Source of the DNA: Cornus controversa
Lineage: Eukaryota > Streptophyta > Magnoliopsida > Cornales > Cornaceae
NCBI GenBank assembly: GCA_026545225.1
Contig: CM048845.1
Location: forward strand, 79,412,533-79,476,532
Length of the DNA stretch: 64,000 nt
Reading direction: 5' to 3'
A program made the translations under genes and the position numbers. The notes below the pieces were generated by a model that saw nothing but the letters and a program-made list of their open reading frames with translations, was not told where the DNA came from and searched no databases. Positions 10,320-23,173 of this stretch are shown one piece after another. Numbering within the stretch: the first letter of the stretch is position 1; every line of letters starts with the position of its first letter.

Positions 10320-12640
10320 TTATATAGTAAGACCTTCTATTCTTAATCTTGTTTGTATCTTTGGTTAATGTCCATAATCTTCATATATATTATAACTTTA
10401 ATATATTCTCATTCTCTTGTAAGTTACGACCAATTGAAAGGGACAAGATTGCATTAACGTGGCTTTTAGTATTTTCCTTCTAGCCAATCAATCACCTTGT
10501 TGCTATGATAATTTCCTTGCAGCCAATCAACAGTTTCGCATAATTCCTAGTTTGGTATTTCTTGTAATAAACATATGTCCTTTTCTTGTCGTTAAATCTT
10601 ATAGATACTATTTTGATAAAACTCAAAATTAGTTACTGAAAATTTTAAGAGCTAAATTTTATAAATGTTGAAATTCAAAGAATTAATTATAAATTAAGAG
10701 TTCTTTGGTACGTTTTGAATTTTAAGTGTAGTTTTCAATCACAAGTAAATTCTCTTTTACTTAAAATTTCATCCTTTAAAATGTCACATATTATTTTAAG
10801 TGATATGCTAATTGTATTAACAAATGCACTTAAACTATGTTTGGAAGCGCCGAATCAACATTTTAATTTTGGGTACTGGGCAACTATAATTTACTTTCCT
10901 AGTAATGTTGTAAACTAAATTTCCTCTAATTTTAATTCGAATGTGCTAATTCGGTTCCTAAATTAGAGCATGATATTCTTTCACTCTGCTTTTCATGATA
11001 ATTCATTTGGTACATAATGAAAAAACTATTAATTAAAAAATTATGAAGGGCCCATTTTATGTTGTGTCATATTTTATCATAAGATAGGTGGTAATTGGAT
11101 GTTGTTAGTTGGCATATATATATATATATATATATATTCTCTCTAATCTTCTTGTTCCTTGCCTGTTTTTGTCGTAAATATTGCAGCTGCTAGGTAGTTG
11201 TATATGCGTGTACTTATAGATCGTCCTTCCTTTATATATATATATATATATAGTAATTGTTTTTGTGCAATTGGCATAGCGACCCTTTGGATACAAGAAG
11301 GGCGATCTCATATCGTGATCTCAGATAGAGAGAGACTTGATTGGCTAATTATCAAGTTCTCCAGTGCTTCTCATCAGCTGTACTACTGAACAAATTTCAA
11401 AGACTGATCAGTTGGGTCGGCACAAAACTTTACAAAAATGGACTTGCCGTCGGCGTATCTTTAGGTGTAAATGAACTAATTTTTATAATGAACGATTCGG
11501 ACTTGATAAGGAGAATGATTTGTATTCATTTGCTGTAAACAAGTTGAATATACTAGTGAAACTTGGAACATATGAAGGTTGATCATGAATATACTCTTTA
11601 AGAATTTGCTTCTAATGTCCGACAGCAATGATATTTTTATTGTGGAGTTTGTTTATTTGAGTTGACAGTATTTTTGATAACATAAAATTTGTTGCATTCA
11701 TTTTGAAAGCAAAAGTATGAAACAATCAATTATTAAATCTGCTGTAGTGTTTTAACCATTATCAATCCACTATAGTGTTTGGACTACATTGTCAATTTGG
11801 TGATTTTTATTCGAGTCTGTTTTCAAAAACAAATCGGGTAAAATGACAACAACCAAACATTTGTGTTTTGCGCTTTTTGTTTTTGTTTAAAACAGAACAA
11901 TTACTTTTGTTATGAATGTAATCGAAAATACATTTCGTAACGAAAATGTATTTTAATTTTTTTTTTTTGTGTAACGTCTTGACACTATTCCAAACACAAC
12001 GGACGGTACCAAATATATTATGCAGTGCCAAAACAAAATAGAAAAAACAAAAACAAAATACATGCCAAACAAACTCTAAACATGTTGCACTATCTTGTTT
12101 TGTTACCGTACACCACCCACAACACGAAACACCCAACAAAAACGCTAGCCAAACATGACCTAAAGAAATTGTCCCTTTATTAAAGTTTGTTTAGATTATA
12201 TTCAAATTTTCTTCTTGTCAATTTTAATCTCTAATCCGACTTTGAGCTTGAAATTAACTAAATTAACCAAGTGATTTAAGCGGAACTCAAACATCCATAT
12301 ATTATCTCAACTCAAACTCGAGCTAGAACAAGTGTTTGATTGTATCTGGTTTGACTTCCAAATTCATCAATTTAAAGGAGAAGAAAATTAAAGAGAGACT
12401 TAATCTTTAACATTCTTATTATTATTATTTTAGAAAAAGTAACTCCTCTACTAATCAAATCTCTACTCATTCTTGGAAAAAAATTTTGTAGTATAAACTC
12501 TTGCAAAGCCAAAAAAGTGCCGGAAACACACAGTAGTTTGAAAACACTCTTGAAGGTGAAGTCACTTTCATTAGTTGGAAAATGCACTTCTGGCGGCGGA
12601 GTTCACAAGCTGGGGTTTCGTCTTCTACCCAATGAAGTTT
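10320..12640. other. Gene-free intergenic stretch
   Basis: No gene is recognised. It contains TA runs at about 11114-11138 and 11234-11252. A segment near 11800-12165 is rich in AACAAAAACAAAA and CCAAACATGACC words that look like an old transposon remnant, without demonstrable ends. The DNA right of about 12600 is probably upstream or leader sequence of the proton-pump gene. Confidence 0.45.
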
Positions 12641-12731
12641 ACGTCCATCTCTCTCTCTCTAACTTTGTGTCATGTACTTTGTGTTTGTTCTCATTAAGAT
12701 AGAATTTTGTGCCAATATGTCACTGGTGGCA

Positions 12732-12734
<3 letters not shown>

Positions 12735-12780
<46 letters not shown>
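12735..12780. repeat. TA microsatellite
   Basis: Run of about 22 TA units in the DNA upstream of the H+-ATPase start codon. Confidence 0.95.
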
Positions 12781-12784
<4 letters not shown>

Positions 12785-13597
12785 ATACACGCCATGTTAA
12801 ATAATTCTCTCAAACTCTTTGGGAGCATATGTGACGTGAAGTGGTTTCTTGTTGATGAAAGCCACTCTTTGAATCTCTATAGGCAAACGTGGTCGGTTTT
12901 AAACATTCAATTCTGATTTTCTGCTTCTTGTGCTTTTTTAATGTGTTTTTTTGTTGCATTTTAAAGTAATGTGATTGTATTCAGAAACAGTTAAATGAAA
13001 TATTAACTAAGGGGCTTAGATAATTTAGCTTCATTTCTACCTTAATTTTGGTGATTATGATGATAACATATAGCAATGTTGCACCAGTAAGTGTTTATTC
13101 AAATAATTTTTAAATATATATCTGTATGTGTGCGCGCGAGCGCTAAAAGAGATTGATCTTAGGTGAGGTTCTAGATGAAATTTATCTCTAGTGGGATATT
13201 AATTTTTATCTCTAGTGGGATGTTGAATTATATGGTAGTTATAAAGGAAATGTAGGAGATCAGAGAAATGAATAAAAAGCTTTAATTTTGGATTTTAGTT
13301 TTTGCAATATGTGGGACCTGAGAGAAAAGAGGTATGTGAAATCAAGCCTATTCAGCTATTAGTTGGCTTAGTAGTTGATAAAACACTCTTTATGGTTAGA
13401 TTTTCTTTTCATTTCCTAGTTTTCTTGGCAATCAAAGGGAGGGTAAAAGGGGTTTGTTTAGTCATTCATATCTAATTTTGTGACTTCTAAATGTCAGAGG
13501 AATATGAAATGCAGATAGAACATATATGTGTTTTACTTTTTTTCCCATTAATGCTTGTATTATGAAGTCACTGAATGACAAGTTTCCAAATATGTAG

Positions 13598-13642
13598 GTT
13601 TCTTTTTCCAGTGTTGGGTAGGTCTGAAGGAGGCAAGCCACA
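13598..13642 (+). other. Probable 5' leader of H+-ATPase mRNA with a leader-intron acceptor
   Basis: A pyrimidine-rich run followed by CAG at 13609-13611 (TTTCTTTTTCCAG) looks like a 3' splice site about 31 nt before the ATG at 13643. This suggests an intron in the 5' untranslated leader. The matching donor and the first leader exon, perhaps in the CT-rich DNA near 12600-12670, could not be fixed. Confidence 0.4.
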
Positions 13643-16600
13643 ATGGACACGGACATGGACAAAACAGCAATTGCACTCGAAGCTATCAGCAAAGAAGCTG
13701 TTGATTTGGTACATATGTTACAATTACTGTGTTTTTTTGGCACACCTAATTATGCTATAATTTTGATTTTTGAGGTTGTGCATCTGCTAATTAAAGAGCA
13801 TCATTGTCAGTTTACAATGTGCCCCAATTACTTGTTTCAAAGACATGATATCGTTGATATAATCTTACAAATACATACTCAGTTAGGCATCCTCCCTTCT
13901 TGTCAAATAGCTGTTCACTTTTAAGTACAAACCAGTATTTTGGTAATAACCATGTTTTTTATGTATGTGAAGTGGCCAACATGGTTTTTTGGTGTCGATT
14001 CTCACTGGGCGCAAAAGCACCCGGGTTTAAATGATATATATGTGTGGTTTGCGGGTGATTGCACATATTCGAGGTTTATCTTGCAGCCATAAGTCCAAAA
14101 GGACCGGTGGTTGGAAGGCTTTCCCGTTTTCACAAAAAAAAAAAGAAGGTTTTTTAGTGTCCTTGCAATGTGGGGATGCCCAAATTCTGCTTTAGATTAT
14201 AATGCCTGTTGCAGAATCAATTATATTAAGTGATGGCTATCCTATTACCAATATCAGCTTCCACTTCTGAGTTGGAGAGTTCATTGCTATAGCTCAACCT
14301 CTAGTACTAATTTGCTAACCTAACATTTCCCCCCGGCAGGAGAACATTCCCATTGAAGAAGTTTTTGAAAAGTTGAAATGCACTAAAGAGGGTCTCAGTT
14401 CCAATGAGATTCAAAAGCGTTTGGACATTTTTGGGTACAACAAACTTGAAGAGAAAAAGGTATCTTGTAACTTGATTCAGTTTGTGTTTCTATTACTTGT
14501 ATTACTTATTTTTATATTAACCTTAAGAAGACAATTTTCCTCTTTATCAGTTTCCACCATGTCTCTTAACTTGCTATTCTGTCATTTCTTTCGCAGGAGA
14601 ACAAAGTGCTCAAGTTTTTGGGCTTTATGTGGAATCCTCTGTCATGGGTTATGGAAGCAGCAGCCATCATGGCTATCTCTCTCGCACATGGAGGAGTAAG
14701 TCCATATAAATCTCTCTTATTTACATATGCTGCAAATCTCTATATACGATATGTAACTACAATTCAACTTTTATGATTGCTGTTATAAAACTTGTGTGTG
14801 CAGGGAAAGCAAACGGATTACCATGATTTTGTGGGCATTGTAGTGCTACTTATAATCAATTCGACCATAAGTTTTATCGAGGAAAATAATGCTGGAAATG
14901 CAGCTGCAGCCCTTATGGCTCGTTTGGCTCCAAAAGCTAAGGTTTACCTCCCTGCTAATGTTTGGGATTAAAGTCCACTTCCTAATGCACTAAATCTCAT
15001 TGCTTTCCTTGCCCTCATCCTATTTGAACTTTTTTATGTTCCTTTGGTTTGAAATATAATTGTTCTCATCAGGTTTTACGTGATGCAAGATGGAGTGAGG
15101 AGGATGCATCTGTGTTGGTTCCAGGAGACATTATTAGTATCAAACTAGGCGATATTATTCCCGCTGATGCACGGCTGCTTCAAGGAGATCCTCTGAAAAT
15201 TGATCAGGTACTGTATGTAGTCATATTAGTTCATGAAAACACCTGATGCATATTTGATTATTTTCTGAATTTGGTTGAACCAGTAGCTTATAGTTGCTTA
15301 TGTATTGGTCGGTGTTGTTCTGTTTATAGCTTGTACTGATGAGTTGTTTAGGAACTATAATTCAAAATGTGAAACGGATATAATTAAAAATGATAGATGT
15401 TGAAATGTTTTATAGTGTTCGGTTTTCTACATTATCAGAGCATAATGTTCAATTTTGTATACTTGCAATCAAGAGCTTTTCCCCTTAAACTAAGAGACAA
15501 TATTCCGACTGACTGATATTGCACACCATCATTTAGCTATTGCAATTCTTTTCCTGATAGGAGGTCACATGTATCAAACAAACTGGGGCACCCTGCTTAA
15601 AGGAAATCCTGTGAAAACTAATCCAGTGTCCAGTAATGTTAAATTGTAATATTGACTAATGGATACATCTTCAATCTGATAATGAATCATTATTATGATA
15701 CTGAAATTAATGCTGTTATATTATGAAAACAATTTAGAGTAAAATAATAGCAAGTAAGATGCATGTTTAAATTTAAGTAAAGGGCAAATAATTCATGCCA
15801 ATGTACCTATAGAAAGTATATACATATAGACTACCATTCATGTACTTTTAACATCTATAGAACACCACGATGAAGTAAATTTATACAAGTTTAACGATCT
15901 AATCTAAGGAGCTCGAAGCAAGCTATCATCCCTGTATACCCTATATGTTTATTGGATAATACTTCTTTCAAATACACTGACCTATATGTTTATGACAGCA
16001 ACTTAATAGATTCTGCGAATTTGGACTTCATGTATAATTAGAAAAACTTACACAAACTATATATATTCATGATAAATTATACTGTAGGTTTATAAGATCA
16101 ACAAAAAGAAGCAAAGATTAAAAAAGATTCCAATGTGATGAATTTGAGATTTTGAAAACATGTTTAATAATTTACTCAAAATAGTTAATATTTTCCTTTG
16201 GCAAGGCTTGAACCTAAAATACTTACCTCCCCTCTCCCAACCAAAAAATAAAGGTCCATCACCTTAGACCTCCCAGCCTCAACCACCCTTAGCACCTGAG
16301 CCAAGGCATAGGGGCAAATAGGATTTCGTAGATGAAAGATACTATTGAAACTTACAATGGGTTATCACTTGATTTTTCAAGATCATTTTAGAAAATCACG
16401 CTTTACGTGTTTGCCTTGAGCTTCTGTATTGTAGCCAAAGAGTTATTTTTCAATGTGTTCCCATGGTAATGTTGTGGCACTGTTGAATTCAATAAACTTT
16501 GGATTCTTTTGTACTCAAAACCAACTGCTTTAGTGTAAATTTATCATATGTTTCATTAACAATTAATGTGCCATATACCTTCCCTAGTTTTTCCCATGTA

Positions 16601-19600
16601 ACAGACATAACCAGTTAAATGTTTACATAAACAATGATTTATTGAAGTTAATTGTCATACTTAAATCTCCAGGGTTCTGATCATCTAGTCTTCATTTTCA
16701 GTCTGCCCTTACAGGGGAGTCGCTACCAGTAACGAAAGGTCCAGGTAGCGGGGTATACTCAGGTTCAACATGTAAACAAGGTGAAATTGAAGCAGTTGTC
16801 ATTGCAACTGGAGTTCATACTTTCTTCGGAAAGGCAGCTCATCTTGTGGATTCCACTAACCATGTTGGGCATTTCCAGCAGGTTTGTTTTAGAAACTCCT
16901 TATATCCTGGTTATCCACTATAATCTGATGATCATATACTGGTGGAATTTTAACCTTGCAAGGTGTTGCTAGTGTGAAACAAATGACCTTAACATTATCA
17001 TTCAGTGACAAGAAAGATTTATATGTGATGCTTATAGGCCAGTAGAAACTATAACATGCGAGGGTCCTGCATGTAACATGTGAGAGAGAATCTATTATTG
17101 CTTAATTTTATATAATTTATCATTTTTCTTGATGGTTTCAGGTATTGACTGCAATTGGCAACTTCTGCATTTGTTCAATTGCCATCGGGATGGTATTCGA
17201 AATTATAGTAATATTTGGGCTACAAAGGAGGCATTATCGTGAAGGTATAGATAACCTTCTTGTTCTACTCATTGGTGGCATCCCCATTGCAATGCCAACA
17301 GTTCTTTCTGTTACCATGGCCATTGGTTCCCATCGCTTATCTCAGCAGGTTTGTGAAGCTTTAATTGATATACTGTTGCCTATAGTGCCATTGCCTTAAA
17401 CTCTCTTCACTAATGTATATATAATATTAATTTTCAGATGAAATTTTGCTTTATGTTTTTATTAGATAGGCCTTAGCTGCTTGTTTGTTATAGATAAGGC
17501 CAGATATTTCTGGTTGTTGCTCTCACTTTCCAAAAGAAAAATGTGGATGATTTTAGATAATATACATCAACTTTTTGTGCAGGGTGCCATAACAAAGAGA
17601 ATGACAGCAATTGAGGAAATGGCTGGGATGGATGTGTTATGCAGTGACAAAACGGGCACTTTGACTCTCAACAAACTTACAGTTGACAAAAATATGATTG
17701 AGGTCGTATCTTTGTTCTCTCTTTATTGCTTTAGTTTGCCTGACTAACATCGAAACAAACTCCATCAGATAGCCTCACCTATAGGAACTAGGTTAAAGGC
17801 ATGTTCTTCTTACAAGGTTCATGTTGCATGCTATAACTATGACATACCGCCTATGTGAGTTTTCAAGTTCATAGCGTGAGCTTTGTTTCATAAAAAACAA
17901 CCACAAATAAGTAAGATTTTTCTGCGCTAAAATATTTGAAAGAGATTCATTTGTAAAATTATTATGTATTCCTACTAAAAATCTTCCTTGATTGTTGGCT
18001 TTGTAACTGGGCACAACACTCTAAAATAATTTTTTTATTATCTGGAGTACATACAGACTGCACATGGAAGAGATGCCTGCTGTAGTATGTAGAAGAAGAA
18101 TGAAATCATTCAGACTTCTGCTCCATACTTCTTCTTAGAATTAATGTTAATAGATATATCCAAAACAATTCATCATGTGAGGGCTTGTACACTGAGAATT
18201 GTTTATGTCTTCCATGTCACTACAGGTTTTTGCCAAAGGTGTTGACAAAGACATGGTCGTGCTAATGGCTGCAAGAGCCTCAAGGTTGGAGAATCAAGAT
18301 GCAATTGATACTGCAATTGTTTCAATGCTAGCTGATCCTAAGGAGGTATTATTTCATACTAATTAGAAAATTTCAGTAACTATTGTCTGAACTTGATAAT
18401 GGGTATATATCTGATTTTAGTCTTCCAGTTGGAAGCTGTTTGTTTTGCACAACCTCTGGCTTAACCTGTTTGCATCAATTGAGGGTTGATTATTTAAGTT
18501 CATATTTCAACTAGTTTTGCAGCTTACTAATATTGAATTGATTTCCTTATGGCTGTAAAATGTGCTCAAAATAGGGATAATATATTCTGTTGATCTCTTG
18601 TTAGGCACGAGCTGGAATTACAGAAGTTCACTTCCTTCCATTCAATCCAACTGACAAGAGGACCGCGCTTACATACATAGACAAAGTGGGTAAAATGCAC
18701 AGAGTGAGCAAAGGTGCACCTGAGCAGGTACAGTGCGTGTCACTTTGAGACATTAAATTTTGATCAGTTCACTACTTCACTGTATAACTATAGTTCATGG
18801 ATTTTACCGGTTGTGAAAACGTGAATAATTGTTCGAATCATCTCATCTCGAATTATTACAACTAGAGGACATGACCAATTAATTAAATTGCCTAATTTTC
18901 ATTTTTTTGTACCTTAAGGTATAATGAAGATTTCAAGAAGCTATTGTCAGAAATGGGTAATTTGCTCACTTAGATATATACTGAGGCAAATAAAAGGCGG
19001 GTTATAAAGATATCCAAACAAACTCATAACAAACTAGGAATGTGTTCCTATCTTCCTTTGTCAAGTACTCTTCTTTGGTATGTGTTCTAGGGTAGATGTT
19101 CAGACTAATATTATGTCACTTTTGGCATGAGTATTTCTCACAATTTGAACTATCTGTGTAATATAGCCACATGCTTAAGTTTAAAACATTGAACTCCTTT
19201 TATGTGTGACTTTTAGATTCTCAATCTGGCAAGGAACAAATCAGAAATTGAGAAAAGGGTGCACTCAATAATAGATAAATTTGCAGAGCGTGGACTTCGA
19301 TCCCTTGCAGTTGCTCGCCAGGTAATTAAGCTTTTATTCACTCAAGGGTCTCTTTAAAGTCTGATTCTCTGTTGCCTTCATGGATGGAAAGTTTATATTT
19401 TCTACAGGAAGTACCTGATGGTGGCAAAGACAGTCCTGGTGGACCCTGGGAATTTATTGGTCTTCTCCCTCTCTTCGATCCACCTCGTCATGACAGTGCT
19501 GAAACAATTAGAAGAGCTCTAGATCTTGGAGTGAGTGTCAAGATGATCACAGGTGTGCATCACAACTGATGAGTTGCATTATTTCACTACTGCAACTTTT

Positions 19601-22600
19601 TTAATGGTGGTTCCTTGATCCAGAATAAAGGTTGTCTTGTATGGAAAATGGTGGTTATTGATTGCTACTGAAGGAAATGATGTCTTTTGCTCTAATTTTG
19701 TTTTATTTATTGCTATATGGTGCTTCCTAAACAATCTATGTTTCTTAATTGACTTGGTAAAGCAAAGTGTATATGGACTCCTCTTGTTTGGTATATGTTC
19801 CTCACTCAGTTTTCTTGTGCATTTATCTTATTATGGAATTTGTAAAAATAATGAATCTATCATGATTTCTACATGATCAAGGTGCCTTCTCTAGACTCTA
19901 ATAGATTATAAAACAGAAGTCCCTTTTTTTTCCTTAGGAAGGTTTGAACTTATCCAACTTGAATCAGCTAAGATTTTAATTTGACGTAAAATTTTGTCCA
20001 ACTGATTCTTTTCAGATAAATCTGCCATTTGCTGAAATTGCTAAAATTACATGCTTCACAAATTTATCCCTATGGGTCATTTTTTCAGGTGATCAACTGG
20101 CAATTGCTAAGGAGACAGGGAGACGCCTTGGAATGGGCACAAACATGTACCCTTCATCGTCTTTGCTTGGCGACCATAAGGATGCTTCTGTTGCAGCTCT
20201 CCCAGTTGAAGAACTCATTGAGAAAGCTGATGGTTTTGCTGGTGTTTTTCCTGGTAATTATGTTGGCTATGCATGGAACCTTGCAAATCTCCTTTTGCAT
20301 CCCATTTCTGAATCCATGCTTTCTTGTAGAGCACAAGTATGAGATTGTGAAGATATTACAAGGTAGAAAACACATATGCGGAATGACGGGTGATGGAGTG
20401 AATGATGCACCTGCATTAAAGAAAGCAGACATAGGAATTGCTGTGGCTGATTCAACAGATGCTGCTCGAAGTGCCTCTGATATAGTTCTGACTGAGCCTG
20501 GGCTGAGTGTTATCATTAGTGCTGTTTTAACAAGCCGTGCCATCTTTCAAAGAATGAAGAACTACACAGTAAAATTTTTATAAGTCATTCTTAAAGGAAA
20601 GTGCAATTGTTTGTTAAGATACAGTTTCTTGAATATAGATGCTGAAGTTCTTCCCCTTTCTCCTCAGATATATGCAGTATCTATCACGATACGTATTGTG
20701 GTAAGTGATCCTTAGCTACTATATCCAAATTTTAGACTACATGGGAAGTTTAAGAAATAATGTACCCATTGCAATAGTAATTTCTAATTGGCATCTGGGG
20801 TTTGTAAACAGTTGGGGTTTATGTTGCTGACTGCCTTTTGGGAGTTCAACTTCCCTCCTTTCATGGTCCTTGTCATTGCCATTCTTAATGATGGTAAGCA
20901 TTACTAGTCTTTTAAGTTCCATTGTCTTGAATGGTTAACAGCAATTGTTTGCAGTCTTATTACCATTGTATTTCTTATTGAGCTCTTGATTGGCCTTTTG
21001 ATCACCTTATCTAGATATATCTCACCGAAGAACTTGTTTCCAGGCACTATCATGACAATATCTAAAGACAGGGTTAAACCATCTCCATTTCCTGACAGTT
21101 GGAAGCTCAGTGAAATTTTTGCAACTGGGATTGTCATAGGCAGTTACCTCGCCCTGATGACCGTTTTATTTTTCTACGCAGTTCATGAAACCAGTTTCTT
21201 TGCGGTAAATCATGTACCTCTTGTCTCACATTTACCACTACACATTTTCAGATTTCGAGAGAAGAGTGAGGACTGCACAAAGCAATCAATTCTGCAAATT
21301 TGTCTTGTCAATTATAAGTATCTAGTGTGTGTATTTGAGCTGTTTGAAATACTGATAAAGGGACCAAGATGAACACTTGCTTCTAATCCTGTTTATTTTT
21401 CTAATCCTGTTCATTTTTCTTCCTCAGAAACATTTCCATGTAACAGATTTCAACAAGCACATTTACAATCTCACGGATCCCCACGTATCCAAAGCCCTGA
21501 ATGCGCAGCTAGCATCTGCTGTATACCTTCAAGTTAGCACCATTAGCCAGGCCTTAATATTTGTGACACGCTCTAGGGGTTGGTCGTTCATGGAAAGACC
21601 TGGCCTTCTTCTTGTCTGTGCTTTCATCATTGCTCAGCTGGTAAGAAAACTTTCTTTAGGTTTGTGTTGTTTCAATAGATAAAGATAATAGAGAATAATT
21701 ACATATGGGGATTATGTGCATGCTTCATGACATTCTCTTCAGATTTTATAGCGAAAAAGAAGGGGAGAGAGAGAGAGAGAGAATGATCCGTTATCCACAT
21801 TTTCCAAACTGCCTCCCTGTTCTTTTAGCATCTACAAAATTGCTCTTATATATTATGAACTTCTAGTATGATTTCTATATGTATAACAACATATGATATT
21901 ATAGCTTCACCCCACCTTCTTTAGTAACATTGTATTTGAATGGTGTGTTCTTTCCTCTATTTTAATTTTTTTTCATTGAAGTATAGTTTCTTTATGTGAT
22001 TTGCTTCAGTTTTAATGCTTAGTTCTGAAATTGATAATGCACTATCTTTGTAGTTTGCAACTTTATTATCTGCATTGGTTTCATCGAGTTTCGCTGGGAT
22101 CGGCAAGATTGGCTGGGGTTGGACTGGTGTTATTTGGCTGTTCAACATCTTAACCTACTTGCTTCTTGATCCTATCAAATTTGCTGTACGATATGCACTC
22201 AGCGGGAGAGCATGGAGTCTACTACTAAACCAAAAGGTGAGTGAAACTGAATTACCCCATCATATTCAATTGTTTCTTGCTGAGATAAATCATATTCACT
22301 TCAAATTTGGATGAAGATTTAGCTCCATTGTTCATTATTTCCATTGAGATATTTTCCTTTTTGTGTAGTTAGCTTATGATGTTTTACTGTAAATCTATGT
22401 TACCAGACGGCTTTCAGCACCAAAAAGGACTTCGGTAAGGAAGCTCGCGAGGCAGCATGGGCAACAGAACAGCGGACACTTCATGGCCTTGAGCCTAAGG
22501 AAAAAAAGACCATGTTTACTGAACCATACACTTTCAGAGACATCAATATCATGGCTGAAGAAGCCAAAAGGCGTGCCGAGATTGCAAGGTCAGTCTCTTT

Positions 22601-23173
22601 CTTGAATTCTTACTTAAAATCCATACTCTAAAAGGTCTAATTTCTTAAAAATGTGTTTTTTTTTTAGTTATATGAAAACTATTTAAAAAAATATAAAAAA
22701 ATGAACCAAACACACCAGAGTAAGCCATTACATTTATCCCAACATTGAAAACATCCCATATCAATGTAGAGCAGCTACAAAGTCACACCCACATCCCTTA
22801 TTAATGTTTGGGGAAAAGGAAAACAATAAAGAAAAGACATTCAAACACTGTAATATTTGTTGAAGTTGAGATTGACAAGTATGAGCATATTAATTAGTTA
22901 TTTACCAGAAAAAAAAAAAAGAAGTTTCAATGATCATGTAGGCAGGACCAGTTCTTGGCAATAACATTTTAGTTGCAGAAGCTTGTATGATTGCAATGCC
23001 TATAATCATTAATATGCCTGCGCCTATACAACCAATGTCCAATGTAATGTAAAACTAATTTTAAAATCTTGCGTCGCAGGTTAAGGGAGATTCACACTTT
23101 AAAAGGCAGGGTTGAGTCCTTTGCGAAGCTAAGGGGCTTAGAAATTGATGTCAACCCGCATTATACACTCTGA
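13643..23173 (+). CDS. Plasma-membrane proton-pumping P-type ATPase (P3A), 21 exons
   Basis: Hydrolyses ATP to pump H+ out of the cell and energise the plasma membrane. Exons: 13643-13708, 14340-14459, 14597-14695, 14804-14941, 15073-15207, 16702-16881, 17142-17348, 17583-17702, 18226-18345, 18605-18727, 19217-19321, 19408-19552, 20089-20253, 20330-20568, 20668-20700, 20812-20893, 21044-21204, 21428-21640, 22054-22236, 22407-22588, 23080-23173. They sum to 2910 nt (969 residues), with every junction GT..AG and in frame. Visible marks: TGES at 190-193, phosphorylated Asp337 in CSDKTGT, the TGDGVNDAP hinge at 594-602, and Asp691 in ILNDG (equivalent to the proton-binding membrane Asp of Arabidopsis AHA2). 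The C-terminal regulatory domain ends HYTL, keeping the penultimate Thr968 whose phosphorylation creates the 14-3-3 site; the usual last residue is Val. Wording is closest to the AHA4/AHA11 subfamily, by inference. The start gives MDTDMDKT, and exon 15 is only 33 nt. Confidence 0.96.
13983..14161 (+). mobile_element. SINE-like retroposon in H+-ATPase intron 1
   Basis: The body (13997-14147) ends in a poly-A tail and is flanked by 14-bp direct repeats with one mismatch, GGTTTTTTGGTGTC (13983-13996) and GGTTTTTTAGTGTC (14148-14161). Variable-length target duplications with a 3' poly-A are the signature of SINEs moved by LINE machinery. A second copy, 5'-truncated and with its own duplication, lies at 51739-51841, sharing GATTGCACATATTCGAGGTTTA-like and ATAAGTCCAAA-GACC words. 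CACCCGGGTTTAAATG may be a degenerate Pol III B box. The intron splice sites are unaffected. Confidence 0.7.

Noticed and set aside
11807-12139. 110-codon minus-strand open frame
   Set aside because: The translation is low-complexity Phe/Lys/Asn text from A/T-rich repeats with no domain or splice context; probably a transposon remnant.
16200-16330. C-rich segment in H+-ATPase intron 5 as a tRNA or hidden exon
   Set aside because: No cloverleaf, no splice sites that keep frame, and the pump is complete without it; probably an old repeat fragment.
20029-20583. 184-codon plus-strand open frame
   Set aside because: It reads through exons 13 and 14 of the H+-ATPase partly in wrong frames and across an intron; the spliced pump gene explains the signal.
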